64,000 nucleotides of DNA from Gnetum montanum (Eukaryota; Streptophyta; Gnetopsida; Gnetales; Gnetaceae): assembly GCA_015680685.1 (NCBI GenBank), contig MNCI01010443.1, positions 153,992 through 217,991 of the forward strand, read 5' to 3'. Under the pieces are notes generated by a model. That model did not search any database and was not told where the DNA came from. It saw only the letters and a list, made by a program, of their open reading frames with translations. A program made the position numbers and the translations under genes. Shown piece by piece: positions 45,903 through 57,334 of this stretch (positions within the stretch are counted from its first letter, which is position 1; each line of letters opens with the position of its first letter).

Positions 45903-46373
45903 GACACCATTACTTCTCGAACACTAGGGTCAGTTCTTGTAGGCACTTGCATTTGGGTGATAGAAAACATCAGCCCTGCTCTTTCTAGCAGACTCATTGA
46001 TCAAGCCACTTACTCAGGATGGCTCATCGTAGGGTAATAGACTGAAGGGTCTTCTCCACCACCAGTTCCTACTAATCACTCTTGTTGGCCCAAGAGCAAT
46101 TATTAGATTTCATGTATGTGTTCTGTGATTGTCTACAAGCCTGATCTTGTTGTTTGTGCAAGAAATGGAGGTGGTTGCTACTCTTCCCTGAGTTATGTTA
46201 TGGTCAAATTCTTGTCCTTCATCATCTCCCGCCATGAGGCAATTGGGGCATGTCAAAGCATATCATGCTATCCCTAATCATTTGCACAATTTTCTAATTA
46301 GGTAGGAAAAGGGTAAAGCTCATCTTCCACATTTATTTTCAGCAAATATTTTCTCCATCTCCAGGAAAAGAAA
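45903..46373 (-). pseudogene. Broken coding-like sequence right of E4
   Basis: Minus-strand frames continue from the ORF at 46374-46832 in broken form (GDDEGQEFDHNITQGRVATT; GLMFSITQMQVPTRTDP) up to the E4 LTR edge. E4 seems to have inserted into, or been joined to, this unknown gene-like sequence. Confidence 0.35.
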
Positions 46374-46832
46374 CTATGGAAGGTTGATTGGAAATTTTCT
46401 ACTTAGAGCAGCACATGCACAAGTAAAGAAGGTAATGATCTTGCTGGGTCTTACCGTTGGATTCAAATGGTAAGATGTGATTTTTGAATAAGCCCTCTCG
46501 GTAGTGATTAGGGTGTCAAACTCCTTGTGTTCTACCCAATAGCAGCACCTAATCCATTCCCCTTTTACCTCAGGGTCTACTGGTTTTGGAATCTCTACAA
46601 CGTTAGCTCCAGTCTCTAGCAACCCTAGAGCTTGTGCAATTGCTTTGGAAAAGTAAGAGACATGAATGTCTTTGATTCTTATTCTGGACCCTGGTTGCCA
46701 ATTCATCCAAAAGAGGTAAGTTTCTCCTAGGTACCATTCACCACTGGATGTGATGCTTGGCCACATAGGAGAATTTTGCAATTTTGTTTTGACTTGCTCT
46801 AGTGCATTCTCTAGAAATGATCCGAAGTTCAA
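46374..46832 (-). CDS. Unrecognised ORF, probably part of a retroelement
   Basis: 152 codons from a TTG, so the frame is probably internal to a longer coding sequence rather than a true start. Visible: KTKLQNSPMWPSITSSGEWY, WMNWQPGSRIRIKDIHVSYF, VVEIPKPVDPEVKGEWIRCC. It looks like a real protein in composition (Trp-rich, no low complexity), but I cannot place it in a family. No promoter was seen. Confidence 0.35.
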   Translation of the reverse strand: MNFGSFLENALEQVKTKLQNSPMWPSITSSGEWYLGETYLFWMNWQPGSRIRIKDIHVSYFSKAIAQALGLLETGANVVEIPKPVDPEVKGEWIRCCYWVEHKEFDTLITTERAYSKITSYHLNPTVRPSKIITFFTCACAALSRKFPINLP

Positions 46833-47398
46833 CTCCTGAAGGATAGTTCATTGCAACTCCCTTGGCTTATAAGCGTCAATATAGGCCTAGGTCAGGGTGA
46901 CCTCAAGCCATGGCACTACCATCAGAGTCTCGTCCCTTCACGATTGTTTGCCGGGGATGTCCTCTTCAAGAATTTAATGAATAGATTCCACATCAGGTCC
47001 TTCGTAGAGGAGGCCAGTTGCGTGTGAGCCCTCCACATGCTCTAGAGGTTGTGCACCACATCCTCTTCTCCTTCTAGGTCACTTGTCCCTTGGTTGGAAT
47101 GGTCCTTCTCCCTGTAGATGCCTTGGTTTGGGTGCCATCTATAGTCACAACATAACCATGAATTAAAATGTGTATTAGTTGCTCAAAATGGCAATCATAC
47201 ACCTCATTTTGGCCAAGCTTTGACAATGGCATGTGAATTCTATTAGGTTCTCCGGAGTATAGTTGAGGGGTTAGAAAAAATAATAATACATGAGTTGTAA
47301 TTTATAGTGTTGTTTTTGTTTTTTCTTGTCTATCCCCCAAGAGGTGTTAAGTCTTTGATATAATTATAATAATTATAGGCCTCATCCCCTCCCCCCCC
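46833..47398. other. Unassigned sequence before the gap
   Basis: No gene recognised; ends in a poly-C run (47384-47398) at an assembly gap. Confidence 0.4.
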
Positions 47399-47403
47399 NN
47401 NNN
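47399..47403. other. Assembly gap (5 N)
   Basis: Five N bases after a run of C; the true length and sequence here are unknown, and any frame crossing it is unreliable. Confidence 0.98.
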
Positions 47404-48132
47404 GAAGAGCGTACCTCCAGTTGCAAAAGAGGGAAAGGATGGGTAGATTAGAACACACGGTACAAAAAGTATATGTGTGGAAAGAAGTCTTGATGTAGAA
47501 AAATGGGAAAACTCTCCTAGCTTTAAGCATCAATGGACAAAGTTCAAAGGTGCAACATGGGTATATATAGTGTTTTTGTCATGCGTAGATGGGGCTATGT
47601 AAACGAGGCTACATAAACTCAGGGGGATGCGTATATGTGGCCTAGTCGATGCAGTTGTGTTGTAAAGTTAACCTATGTTGACCGATGAAGGAAAAGGCCA
47701 AATCTTTGGATTGGAACACAGAGTTGGGATGATTAAAGAACTTAGAGACCAGAGAACCATATGATAGAAAAAGAAAGGAAGATTGTTATGAAAGGAAGGG
47801 TTGTAGTTAGGAAAATGTCATAAGATGGAACTTTGTGGGTGAAGAGCCATGCGATGGGTAGAATGGAGAAGATTGACAAATTATACCAAAGGGAAAGGAG
47901 ATTAACAATTGAGACCAAAGGATATGCAATTGGATCCTCCCCATAGCAGGCATTAGCCTTAGTTTCCCTTGCACATTGTCAACATAAGAGTCCGTGGACC
48001 CCATAGTTAACTAATGATGACCAAAAGTTAATACTCACATCCTTGAAAACCAACCAAAGCATTAATGAGTTCAAGCAAAGCACGATAAACATTCAAAACA
48101 TAAAACTAGCAATGAGGTGAGTGATGGGAAGC
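47404..48132. repeat. Possible E1-type LTR fragment and unassigned DNA
   Basis: Text around 47575-47655 (GTAGATGGGGCTATGTAAACG; GTATATGTGGCCTAGTCGATGC) resembles E1 U3 around 4780-4915 (CATAAACGGGGCCATG; CGTATACGTGGCCTAGTCAACGC). The rest is unassigned. Confidence 0.4.
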
Positions 48133-48137
48133 AAATG
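48133..48137. repeat. E5 target-site duplication, left copy
   Basis: AAATG; the right copy at 63924-63928 is AAATT (4 of 5). Confidence 0.55.
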
Positions 48138-48684
48138 TGTAGCGATCGAAAATGTCGGTGGTTGGAAACACCGAGAGGTTGTCGGGTGAACAGTTTTAAC
48201 CTCGGATCCGTGTGAGGGCCATGCTAGATAAAATGGAAACAGGGTACCCTGAACGGTTTGGTCAATCAGACAGGGACTTAACCAGTGTAACTTAACCTTT
48301 CATAAATGTTGTTTTAGGTGTGGGACATGTGAGATTTAGCTTATAATCAATAAATGCAATGATAGAGAAAATGATGCCAAACAAAGATAACAATAAAGAA
48401 ATAACAAAGTAACCAGGATAAGAAAATGTACCATCGCAAGGTCATGGGTTCAATCTTCTTCTTTGCTTGAAAATGTATAACAAGTTATATAGTTCTGGAG
48501 GCATACAAAGAGTCCAGAAATTACCAGAATGCTTGAAATGCCTCAACTATGTTTTTGAGTACAAGCTTTAAGAACCAACAGTACAAGATGCCAACAAGCA
48601 AAAGCTAATGATAAGAATGCCAACTGCTGAAAATTGCCAACCAATGCTTCAATTTTCCAACCCCTTGAGCATTTCTCCTCAGGG

Positions 48685-48692
48685 TATTTATA
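48685..48692 (-). promoter_or_regulatory. E5 3' LTR TATA box
   Basis: TATAAATA on the minus strand in CCCTATAAATACCC. Confidence 0.6.
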
Positions 48693-48879
48693 GGGCTAGG
48701 AGCATGCAAGAAATGTGGCCTAGATGACATGTGTCCTAGACCCACGAAATGCTGACATGCCCGTATTGCATGGACATGCAAAGCCGATTGTGAACCTGCT
48801 ATGCTAAAATCATGTTTTCGAAATTGGGAGTGTTGGCACCCAATGTGCAAACAATGTAAGCAAAGGGGTGAAGCACATT

Positions 48880-49600
48880 GGCGTAGCATATCTACTTACT
48901 ATGTTGTTCTATGCTATGTAGTGTAGCATATTGGTGTAGCATAGCTGCTTGCTACGTTGTGCTACACTATGTAGCGTAGCACAACGTAGCCACCCATTTG
49001 AAGAAAAAATTTGCATTGAAGTCAACTACCTTTGTTTGAAGCTTTGGTGTGCATTGGGTTAACTTTTGAAGCATTTCATTAGATTTTCACCTTTTATATG
49101 CTATGCTATGCTACATAGCATAGCATAGCGTAGTGATTGGCTTCATTTGCAGCCTGTGTTGAAATTGCAAACGTTTGCTTAAAGCTTGATTATGCCAACA
49201 ACTACAACTTTTTCTTTTGCAAAGGGAAGAATTCAAACTTGTTGAACCTGCATTTGAGATACCTTTTGCTATTCTTGGATTGTCGCTATCCTATGCTATG
49301 CTATGTAGTGTAGCATAGCGTAGTAGCTGGCGTATCCTACTTTTTGTTCAATCCGCCACTTTCTGATGAGAAGCTTTGCTAAGGATTTGAAGTTGAACAA
49401 GGCGACTAGTTTTGAAGGCCGGAGTGCTTTCCGAGTGCAATTGCAATCACTAGGTATGCTAGGCCTTTTTGATTTTCCTTTGCTATGTTTTGCTACACTT
49501 CATGGCATAGCATGGCATAGCACCCTATTCTACAACAATTTATGCTTGATTGCCTAAGAAACTGTCTTCTGAGGCTTGCTACGCTACATAGCATAGCAAG
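48880..49600. repeat. GCTATGCTA / TAGCATAGC cluster, E5 3' LTR
   Basis: Clusters of TATGCTATGC, TAGCATAGCG and GTAGCGTAGC words at about 48890-48990, 49095-49135, 49287-49335, 49485-49525 and 49577-49600, all in U3. Confidence 0.9.
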
Positions 49601-49879
49601 CTTCTTCACTAGAAAACTTGCCGAACTATATAGCACATCTTGAACATCGTCGACAATCCCAAGCATGATTTCTAAGTAGACTGTCAGCCAAGTGAATCAC
49701 CCAGGTGGGCAAGCTAGAGAGTCCGTCGGGCTTGTCAGCTTTGGCGGTAGAAAACTTGTCAAATTGGATAGTCTAAACTCAGAGCATCCATCTCCAGCCA
49801 AACTACCATGAGGTTACACTTGTGGAAATTTTTGCCTCATTTCCAAGACCCTGGTGAAGCAAGAGTGCCTTGAAATTTT

Positions 49880-49958
49880 ATGGTGTTTCATTGGCCCCTC
49901 TTTGTCGACGTCTAGAGGATGTGCCTGAGAGACGCTGACAAAGAATACGAAACACCAC
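49880..49958. repeat. Inverted repeats enclosing the E5 polypurine tract
   Basis: Inner arms CTTTGTCGACG (49900-49910) and CGCTGACAAAG (49933-49943). Outer arms ATGGTGTTTC (49880-49889, in the LTR) and GAAACACCAC (49949-49958) pair at 9 of 10. Confidence 0.75.
49891..49904 (-). other. E5 polypurine tract
   Basis: Identical to E3: minus-strand CAAAGAGGGGCCAA before TGAAAC. Confidence 0.85.
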
Positions 49959-51250
49959 AAAAGAAAAGATGCTAACATCACTCCTTAGTGATCTTTGAGA
50001 TATCGCTTAGCTATGCTTTGAGAGTGCTAGGATAGTTATGTAGGGAAAGAGAAAAAAAAAGGGTGGAAGTGTGAGGACAGTTTCAAGAAGGGAAAGAAGT
50101 AGCAATGTGGTCCCTTGTCAAAGTGCTTGTGAGGGAGTCGATATGCATGAGCATCTTTCCCATTGTAGGCTTCTAAAGTCTCATCGGAATGCTTAGAGAT
50201 AGTCATTGCAAAATAGCTAAGGTGCCATTTTTTAGGCATGTTTTTTTTTGTGTGAGCTTTTGCTCTTTTACACTTTTCTTTTGTTGTTTTGCCTTTTTCC
50301 TTTGCAAACAACCTTGTTGTTGCAGGACAAGTATTTCTTTCCCAAGATGATTTGAATTACATCCACATGGCACTCTAACCTACCTACAAATGCTTCCCAT
50401 GTGGTGAGTTGTGTTACGCACATCATGGACTTTGCGGTTGAGCATTTGGGAGGGCTTTACAGGCATTGGGAAAAAATTCGTAAAAGAGAGGTGTGACAGG
50501 GAGGATTGTGGATGCAAGGAATGATGTAAAGGAGGTTAAGGGTGAAGAGAGCATGTGAACTTCAAAGTAGCCAAGCTAGTCAGGACAACCACTTTGGAAT
50601 GATGTAGCACCCTGCTGCCTTGGCAAGACGCATCTCTAACTGACGCCCCTCCAGCACGTACCCTGCAAACACAACAGAGAGAAAACTAGAGGAAACAACC
50701 ATCAAGTGAAACAAAGCTAAAGGTCTTGATTGCTTTGGAAGCTACTAGAACATTGGACATTGTTGCTGAGGCATTCGAGGTCCAAACTAGAAAGGCTAAC
50801 AACAAGTCTAACAGCATCGGCATGGAGAGGTAGGCACCAGGGCAGCTAGGAATTTCGATGGTGTGAGTGCTTAGGAATCCCCACCCAAGGAAAACATTAC
50901 GCAGTTCAACTGTGAGATGGGATACCCAATAGCTAAATGTATTTTGGGCTTGGGTGATGGTGGGGATTGGAGGATAGCAACATTGTGGCTAGGCCAAAAG
51001 ACTGTTGGAACCCCAGCAGAAAGCCCTAACTACGAAAGCTACTACCAAGGAAAAGGGCCATGGTAGCGGTAGCTCTTGAAGGTTAGCAAGATGTTAGAAG
51101 ACATCTCTAGAGGATCAGCAAGATGCCGGGGGTAGTGGCATTGCATATATTCTAGAGAGTGTTTTCATAGCAGTGTTAACTGCATTTCAAAATTGCAACA
51201 TCCCACCCCATGTTGGCGGTGTGCACGTTCGCTTGCTTGATGAGTCGTGA
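49959..51250. other. E5 3' untranslated region, no gene
   Basis: Short frames only. This is where pol would be expected if the element were autonomous; no RT or integrase motif on either strand. Confidence 0.6.
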
Positions 51251-51275
51251 TGCACGTTGAGGACATGTCGTGAAC

Positions 51276-52305
51276 CTAGTTTAAGGTCCAGGTACACCAT
51301 CTAATGTGCTGGTTTAAGGTCTCAGTAGACTGTGGTGCACTAGTTTAAGATCCTAACATACCGCTATGCCAGTTTATCGTCATGGTGGATGGTGGCTATG
51401 CTAGTTTAAGGTCCTAGCAGACCACTGTGTGCTAGTTTAAGGTCCCAGCAGATCGCATTGCTAGTTTATCATCGTAGCAAATGGTGGATAGGCCGATTTA
51501 AAGTCATAGCAGACTATCTGTGCCAGTTTAATGTCGTAGTAGATATGCTTTGCCAGTTTTATGTCATGGTGGATAGCCTATGCCAGTCTATAGTCATAGT
51601 AGACTACCTTTGCCAGTTTTACGTCGTAGCGGACAAGCTTTTCAAGTTTTACATCGTAGCAGATGATCTTTGCCAGTTTTACATCATAGCAGAGGATTTC
51701 TTACCTTGCCAGTTTTAATTCATAGTGGATGTGCTTGGATGCCAACCAACTACTCTATTTTAGCACATTTGATGGTGTACCTGGACCTTAAACTGGACAT
51801 GCCCCTAGACCTTAAACCCCTATTTATAGTTTTAATTCATAGTGGACGTGCTGTGAACCCAGTTTTATTAGGGGTAAACTAGCTAACTAGCTAACCCAGT
51901 TTTATTAGGGGTAAACTAGCTAACTAGCTAACCAGTTTAAGGTCTTTGCGAACTGCTAACCAACTACTCTAGTGAACTACGAAGTATTCGTTTAAGGTCT
52001 TTACTGACCGCTAACAAGATCGAAGCTACATGTTAGAATCACTAGTTTAAGATCTTTGTGGACCACTAACAAGGTAGAGGCTATGGGTTAGAATTTGCTA
52101 GTTTAAGGTCTTTGCGGACCATCTGGATGCAAAATTTTGACGTTGCTACTTTAAGGTCTTTGTGGACCGTCTAGATGCAAAAGTTTGAAGCTACTAGTTT
52201 AAGGTCTTTATGGACCATCTAGATGCAACAGTTCGAAGTTGCTAGTTTAAGGTCTTTGCGGACCGTCTAGCTAGTAATTTTTGTGAAGGCCAACAACTAG
52301 TTTAA
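51276..52305. repeat. TAGTTTAAGGTCTTTGCGGACC repeat block, E5
   Basis: More than 20 units spaced 25-50 bases, grading from GCCAGTTTTACGTCGTAGCGGA (left) to GCTAGTTTAAGGTCTTTGCGGA (right). Includes a perfect local duplication of about 33 bases near 51864-51929 (GGGGTAAACTAGCTAACTAG). Lies upstream of the antisense promoter. Confidence 0.88.
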
Positions 52306-52444
52306 AGTGGATCGAAGTTTTCGGTCGGGCCCACCTGCCATAATGCAAACAGTGCTGCTACGCTATGAGGGAATGCTACACTATATGGAACATCCCTCAT
52401 TAATCGGAGAGAGAAAATGACAAGTTCCTTTTCACTATTTTAGC

Positions 52445-52452
52445 TATAAATA
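52445..52452 (+). promoter_or_regulatory. TATA box of the E5 antisense gene
   Basis: TATAAATA in GCTATAAATAGGGG, a canonical plant core promoter, 74 bases before the ATG at 52526. A start near 52475-52485 would leave a short 5' leader. Confidence 0.6.
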
Positions 52453-52525
52453 GGGGTTTACCACCAATAAATTTATCATTTTCACCATACCAGCACAGAG
52501 CTTACATTCAGAGTGTAGAGCGATT

Positions 52526-55500
52526 ATGCCAGCTAAGAGCAAGGTGATTCAAAGCGTAGCGTCCAAGAAAGAATTGGCAACCAAAACAATGGCTCCCAAG
52601 AGAGAACGTAAACACCTAACACTCACCAAGGTGGATGAAGTGAAGGAGACCTTGGGGCGTGTGTCACAGACATGCATTGTTGTGCGAGAGGAGACCCCAT
52701 CGGCTTGGTAAGTTGCTACGCTACTTCCCTTTGTTTTTCCTATGCTGTAGTTATTGCTTCTACTTTCTCTGTTTTCATTTCTGCAATTTTTGTTATGCAA
52801 TCTATGTTTTCTATTATCTTTTTGTTGCTATTTTGGCCATTACACAGTCGCTCGTGATGATTTGGCTACAACGGGTGTATGGATGCTACGCTAAGATTGC
52901 ATGCAGTGTTACCTAAACCACCATTGTTGTGGCTAGCTTGCCATAGAAGCTTAGGTAATTTTAGCAACTCAACATGCGAAAAGCATAGCGTGTGACCCTC
53001 AGGAGGGTTTGGCCGAGGGCGTGATTTGACAACGTAACACGTGTCTATCATGACATAATGTAAATCATTTTGTTAGGAAAAAGATTTGTTGGAAATAGTA
53101 CAGCATATTGAATTCTTTCTTATCAAAAAAAATTAGCTTTTCGTTGCTACGCTAGGCTAATTTCTACTATGCTATTGCCTTTGTGTTTTCGGCTACGCTA
53201 TCTACTAACTACTAATTTTGCTATGCTATATGAAAATCCTACTCGAACATGACGTTAACATTTGCAATTGTGTTGTGCAGGGTGATGCTAAGGTCGATTT
53301 TGATCATCCTAGAAATTATAGCAGTCCTGTGCTGCATAAGTGAACCAGTGGCCAACATTCCTCTACCCCATGCACGTGTGGGGCATCAGGTAGTCTAGTT
53401 GAAGGAAGGTGCATGGGACTTCCTGCAATTTCTCCTCCAACACTTCAATGTGATCGTTTGGTCACACTTGTCAAAGAATGTAGCAACCGTAGTGACAGAA
53501 ATCCTATTGCCTGGGGCAAATTAGGGTATTCTAAGATTTTTGATGGATGGAGCAATCAGGAGCAGGTAGGGAGAAGGATCCAGCCAGCACCCAAAAAGTT
53601 TGAGGCATTTGGCTTGGGTATGGAAGATACCCAAATACAATTGCTACCATCCGTACAACACTTTGTTTATTACTTGCCACATAGGAACTTGTTTTAAAAG
53701 CCCACTAGGAACCGTTTACTATGCCAGCGGGTGAGTTCTCTAAACATTTTCTGCTATGCTATGCAATACCTACTACGCTAGGTGAATGTTAACAATGTAT
53801 TTTTGTTACCAAGTTCTTTATCAACAAGAATGGACTTCACGATGACATGGATGTGTTGACCTTAGCACAAATGACACTACGGGAGTTTTCTTCCACTGAG
53901 AATATGTGTGCAGGTGTGATAGGCCAATGTAGGGATGAGTACAAAGCCTACCCAACCTAGTACTCCTCGCTCTACGATAGATGCAAGAGTTCATTTGGTT
54001 GGATGGGGATTGGGAATCCCTTGGACCAATCACTGTTGAAGATGTATTGGTGGATCTTCCACCATTTCCATTACTATTTAAACCTAGTAAGCTAAATAGT
54101 GAGTTTCTTGCATGTTTGAATGTTGTTCCTATTTTTTATGTTATTTCTATTTTTATCTAAGTCTATGCAAACTACTACTGCAGTGAAGAAGTCTAAGGAG
54201 GTGACGGTGATCACCTCTAGGCATCATGAGGCCAACATCTACTTCAAGTACGGGGAGGTACACGAGACTTAATGTTGGCTTTGCAACTAGCCTCCAGAAT
54301 TACTAACTAACCACATTTAGGACACTGGACTCATGGACCTATTCTTGGCCATGAACTTGAGCATCCCTACCATTGAGATGCTGGTCCTAGCTGACACATT
54401 TTCTGCAAAGGCAAACTACTTCTGCACATGTGTGCATGATGTGCAGGTGGTCCTTGAAATCAATGACCAACTATTCGCGAACCTCTTTGGTGTCCCTGCT
54501 AATGGTCTCCCTATGGGGGCAAGGACCAAAAAAGAGGTGAACCATCATAGGGACATTGAGGAGTGGCAAGGGGTGGCAAAAGGGTGAATGGGGATCCTTA
54601 TGGAAAAAGTGAAGCCAGAAGTAGCCAAAGACATTTACCCCATCTTTCGTGCCCGTGCTTTCCCCAAGCTACTTTCACAAGGAAAGATCATTGGGATTGA
54701 GCAAGCTTGGGTGTTGAGGGAGGTCATGAAAGAGTGGACCCATTACAACTAGGCTAGGCATCTCTACAAAGGCCTACAAGCTAAAATGGTCAAGCTTCAT
54801 AAGAAGCATGAGTCCTATTTCAACATGCATCATGTCTGTTACATAGCTTGCTTGTGGTGTTTCATGAAATTCTTGGTGGTCTGTGAGAATAGAGTCTTGG
54901 TTATGTAAGATCGTAACCAGATTTAAAAACCATGGATCTGCAAAGTCTTTCGAACCACCTGATCCCAGGATCCCCCATAAGCAATTAGGGAGTCATTTTC
55001 CATGATGACTAAGGATTGGATGGCCCACAACTTCCATGGCCAGGACAGTATGGGAAAGGCTCCCCCTGCTACTACAGGTAGCATATCACAAGGGAAATGC
55101 CTCTTACAGAGATGGTGGCCACCAAGTTGTGGCGAAAGAAGTCTCATCCAGTCGAGGAAACTCCCTATATGAAATACGAAGAGGGGTGGACATTGTGGTT
55201 CAAGCTATGCAAGATACAGCTCCCCATTGGTAAATGCTTTCATTGGTTTGCTTGTTTCTTCACTTATTTGATTAACGCTTGCTACACTGTGCTATGCTAG
55301 GAAGCGTAGTATAGCATAGCATCCGTTTTAAGTTAACATGTTATAAGCTAATGCGAACACATCTTACTGCTAGAGGAAGAAGAGGAAGAAGAAGATGGCG
55401 ATGAAGAGGTGTTGGCCCCTGAAATGGGGGTAGCTAATAAAGATGTGGGGATCTTGGCCGCAAAGAGAAGGGTACCGGTCAAGAAAGGAAAGGGCTCCTA

Positions 55501-57173
55501 TCAACAAAGAAAATGCTCCTGCTAACAAGGGGGAGGTTTTGACTGATGAGGAGGGTTTCCCCATTGATGAGGAGGATACTAGTACATTAAAAAGAAAGGC
55601 ACTAGCAAATGAAGAGGAAGCCCTTGTCAATAAGGAAGGAACCTCTACTAATGATTCTTTTGCTAAGTTCATTTCAACATAGGAGGAGAAGATGAATGTG
55701 GAGGGTGCTACCATAGTGTTAAGCTAGCAAGGAGGGGAGCTACAACTAGATGCTAGTGAATTTGATCGTATATTTGATAGTATGTCGATGGGCAACCTCC
55801 CGCTATCACCCCTGAGGGTTTGCTGGGTAGGAGCCTTTACACTGTCATTTGTATTACCCTCCAGCTTTATTGTAATCCTCCTCGATTATGACTAATACAT
55901 TTGGTTACATGGAAGACACTACTTTTGACACTGCAGTACCTTCCTTGATTTAGCTGGAACCATGGGCTGAGACCCCTAACAAGCTTAAACAGGTCGATCT
56001 CAAACAGGGCTTGTCGACGACATGATTGGCCATCTCAAATAGGTCGATCTGGAAGTGGGTAAGTGAAGTGGCTATGCTAGGCTCTTTAAGTTGCTATGCT
56101 AGATTTCTTTGAGTTTCCAAACTTTGCTATGCTACTATGACTAATGTGCTTTTACATGTGATAATAGCATCTTGCCTCAAGTGGGACCTAAAACAAGCAG
56201 TAAAGGTGGACGCCATGCCTACATTCCCACCTAAAGTGACTAAGGTGCCTCATCGTGTATACGACAAGACTACCAATTGTGTGTTGCACTTGGTATGCTC
56301 CTTATGGGAGTGCAGGCACATGAATGAAGACCTGTGGAAATGAGTCCAAAGGTAAGAGAGAGAAAAGGCCAATCTGACTTCCGAGGTGGGAGACCTTTGT
56401 TCCAGGAACGAATTCCTCTTGACCCATGATACCAACAACAGCAATTGGCACATGGTCGTCATAGATTATGCAAGATATTAGATGGGTGTGTGATGCAACA
56501 ATGAGGCCACCTAGGAGATAATTGAGCAACGGATGTAGATGGACTTGTTGGCTCAGAAGAACCAAGACTAGAAGGACTATAGTGCTAGATTTTAAGAGTG
56601 GAGCTAGTCCTAGAAGAATCATAAGCATATGTATAAACTAGAATGTGCCACCTACCATAAACTATACCGGGATGCTTCAGTAAAGGTCTATACTCATGAA
56701 GCATTCCTGGAAGTCATTGGTGCTTCTGAGGTCTACAATAAGTTCATGGAACAAGTGGTGGTTAGTGAATCCCCTGAGTGGGAAGTGGACCTTCCCACAG
56801 GTAAGGTTACTACTACCTCCTTGTCTATGAGGCCACTGAGATGGATGGCCATAAAAAAGGAGAAGGCTGCAACAAACGCTAAACTGAACGATAGGCATTG
56901 GGCAGATATCATAGAGGAGGAGGTCTGGCACCGCCTCGAAATCAAATTGGACCGCATACCCCCTAAGATAGACGTGGGGCTGTCCTAGGTTAGTCACTTT
57001 CTATGATGCAAAAATTTATGTTTTTCCAGCTATTATGTGTAACTCTAGCTGACAACTTCATATTTATGGTGCAAATTCTAGATGAAGATGTAGGGCCTCT
57101 AGAGGGTGGAAATGATGGTGATGCGGAAGAAGGCAATGTAGAGGGAAGTGATGCAGGGGAAGATGACATATGA
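52526..57173 (+). pseudogene. E5 antisense multi-exon gene, with first exon and promoter
   Basis: The most complete copy. Exons by GT-AG sites: 52526-52707, 53281-53730, 53814-54098, 54184-55229, 55374 to about 55825, about 55918-56058, 56168-56988, 57082-57173. Exon 1 (MPAKSKVIQSVASKKELATK) is basic and could be a nuclear signal. Exon 2 is FCP1/NIF-like: SILIILEIIAVLC for the DxDG strand, KEGAWDFLQFLLQHFNVIVW then SHLSKNVATVVTEILLPG, and after a frame change YNTLFITCHIGTCF with SPLGTVYY. The catalytic aspartates are lost. The middle domain (LEINDQLFANLFGVPANGL), a Glu/Lys exon, a charged exon (WADIIEEEVWHRLEIKLDRI) and an acidic end (EDVGPLEGGNDGDAEEG) follow as in E4. In-frame stops at about 53404 and 53515 and later ones show decay. 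Confidence 0.78.
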
Positions 57174-57334
57174 CAGCAGGGCTTTTGATTTTTTTTTTAT
57201 ATTTTTTCAAAACTATTGCAAACATTGTCTAAGTGAAATTTTGAATGAAAAATAGATTATGGTAAGATTGATGCTACTCTAGTTCATGCGTTACATATGT
57301 TATCTATGCAATTGGTTTCTATGTTTTTTGTTTT

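Larger units (their letters stand above)
48138..49890 (-). repeat. E5 3' LTR
   Basis: 1753 bp; direct repeat of 62109-63923. Contains the near-perfect inverted repeat at 49099-49130 (14 of 15 pairs). Confidence 0.92.

Noticed and set aside
569-47150. First 700 bases and 46.9-47.2 kb as two LTRs of one element
   Set aside because: Only short similarities (around GCCATCTATA) were visible; no ends, primer-binding site or duplication.
47330-47533. Minus-strand ORF crossing the gap
   Set aside because: It runs through five N bases and a poly-C run, so the frame is not real evidence.
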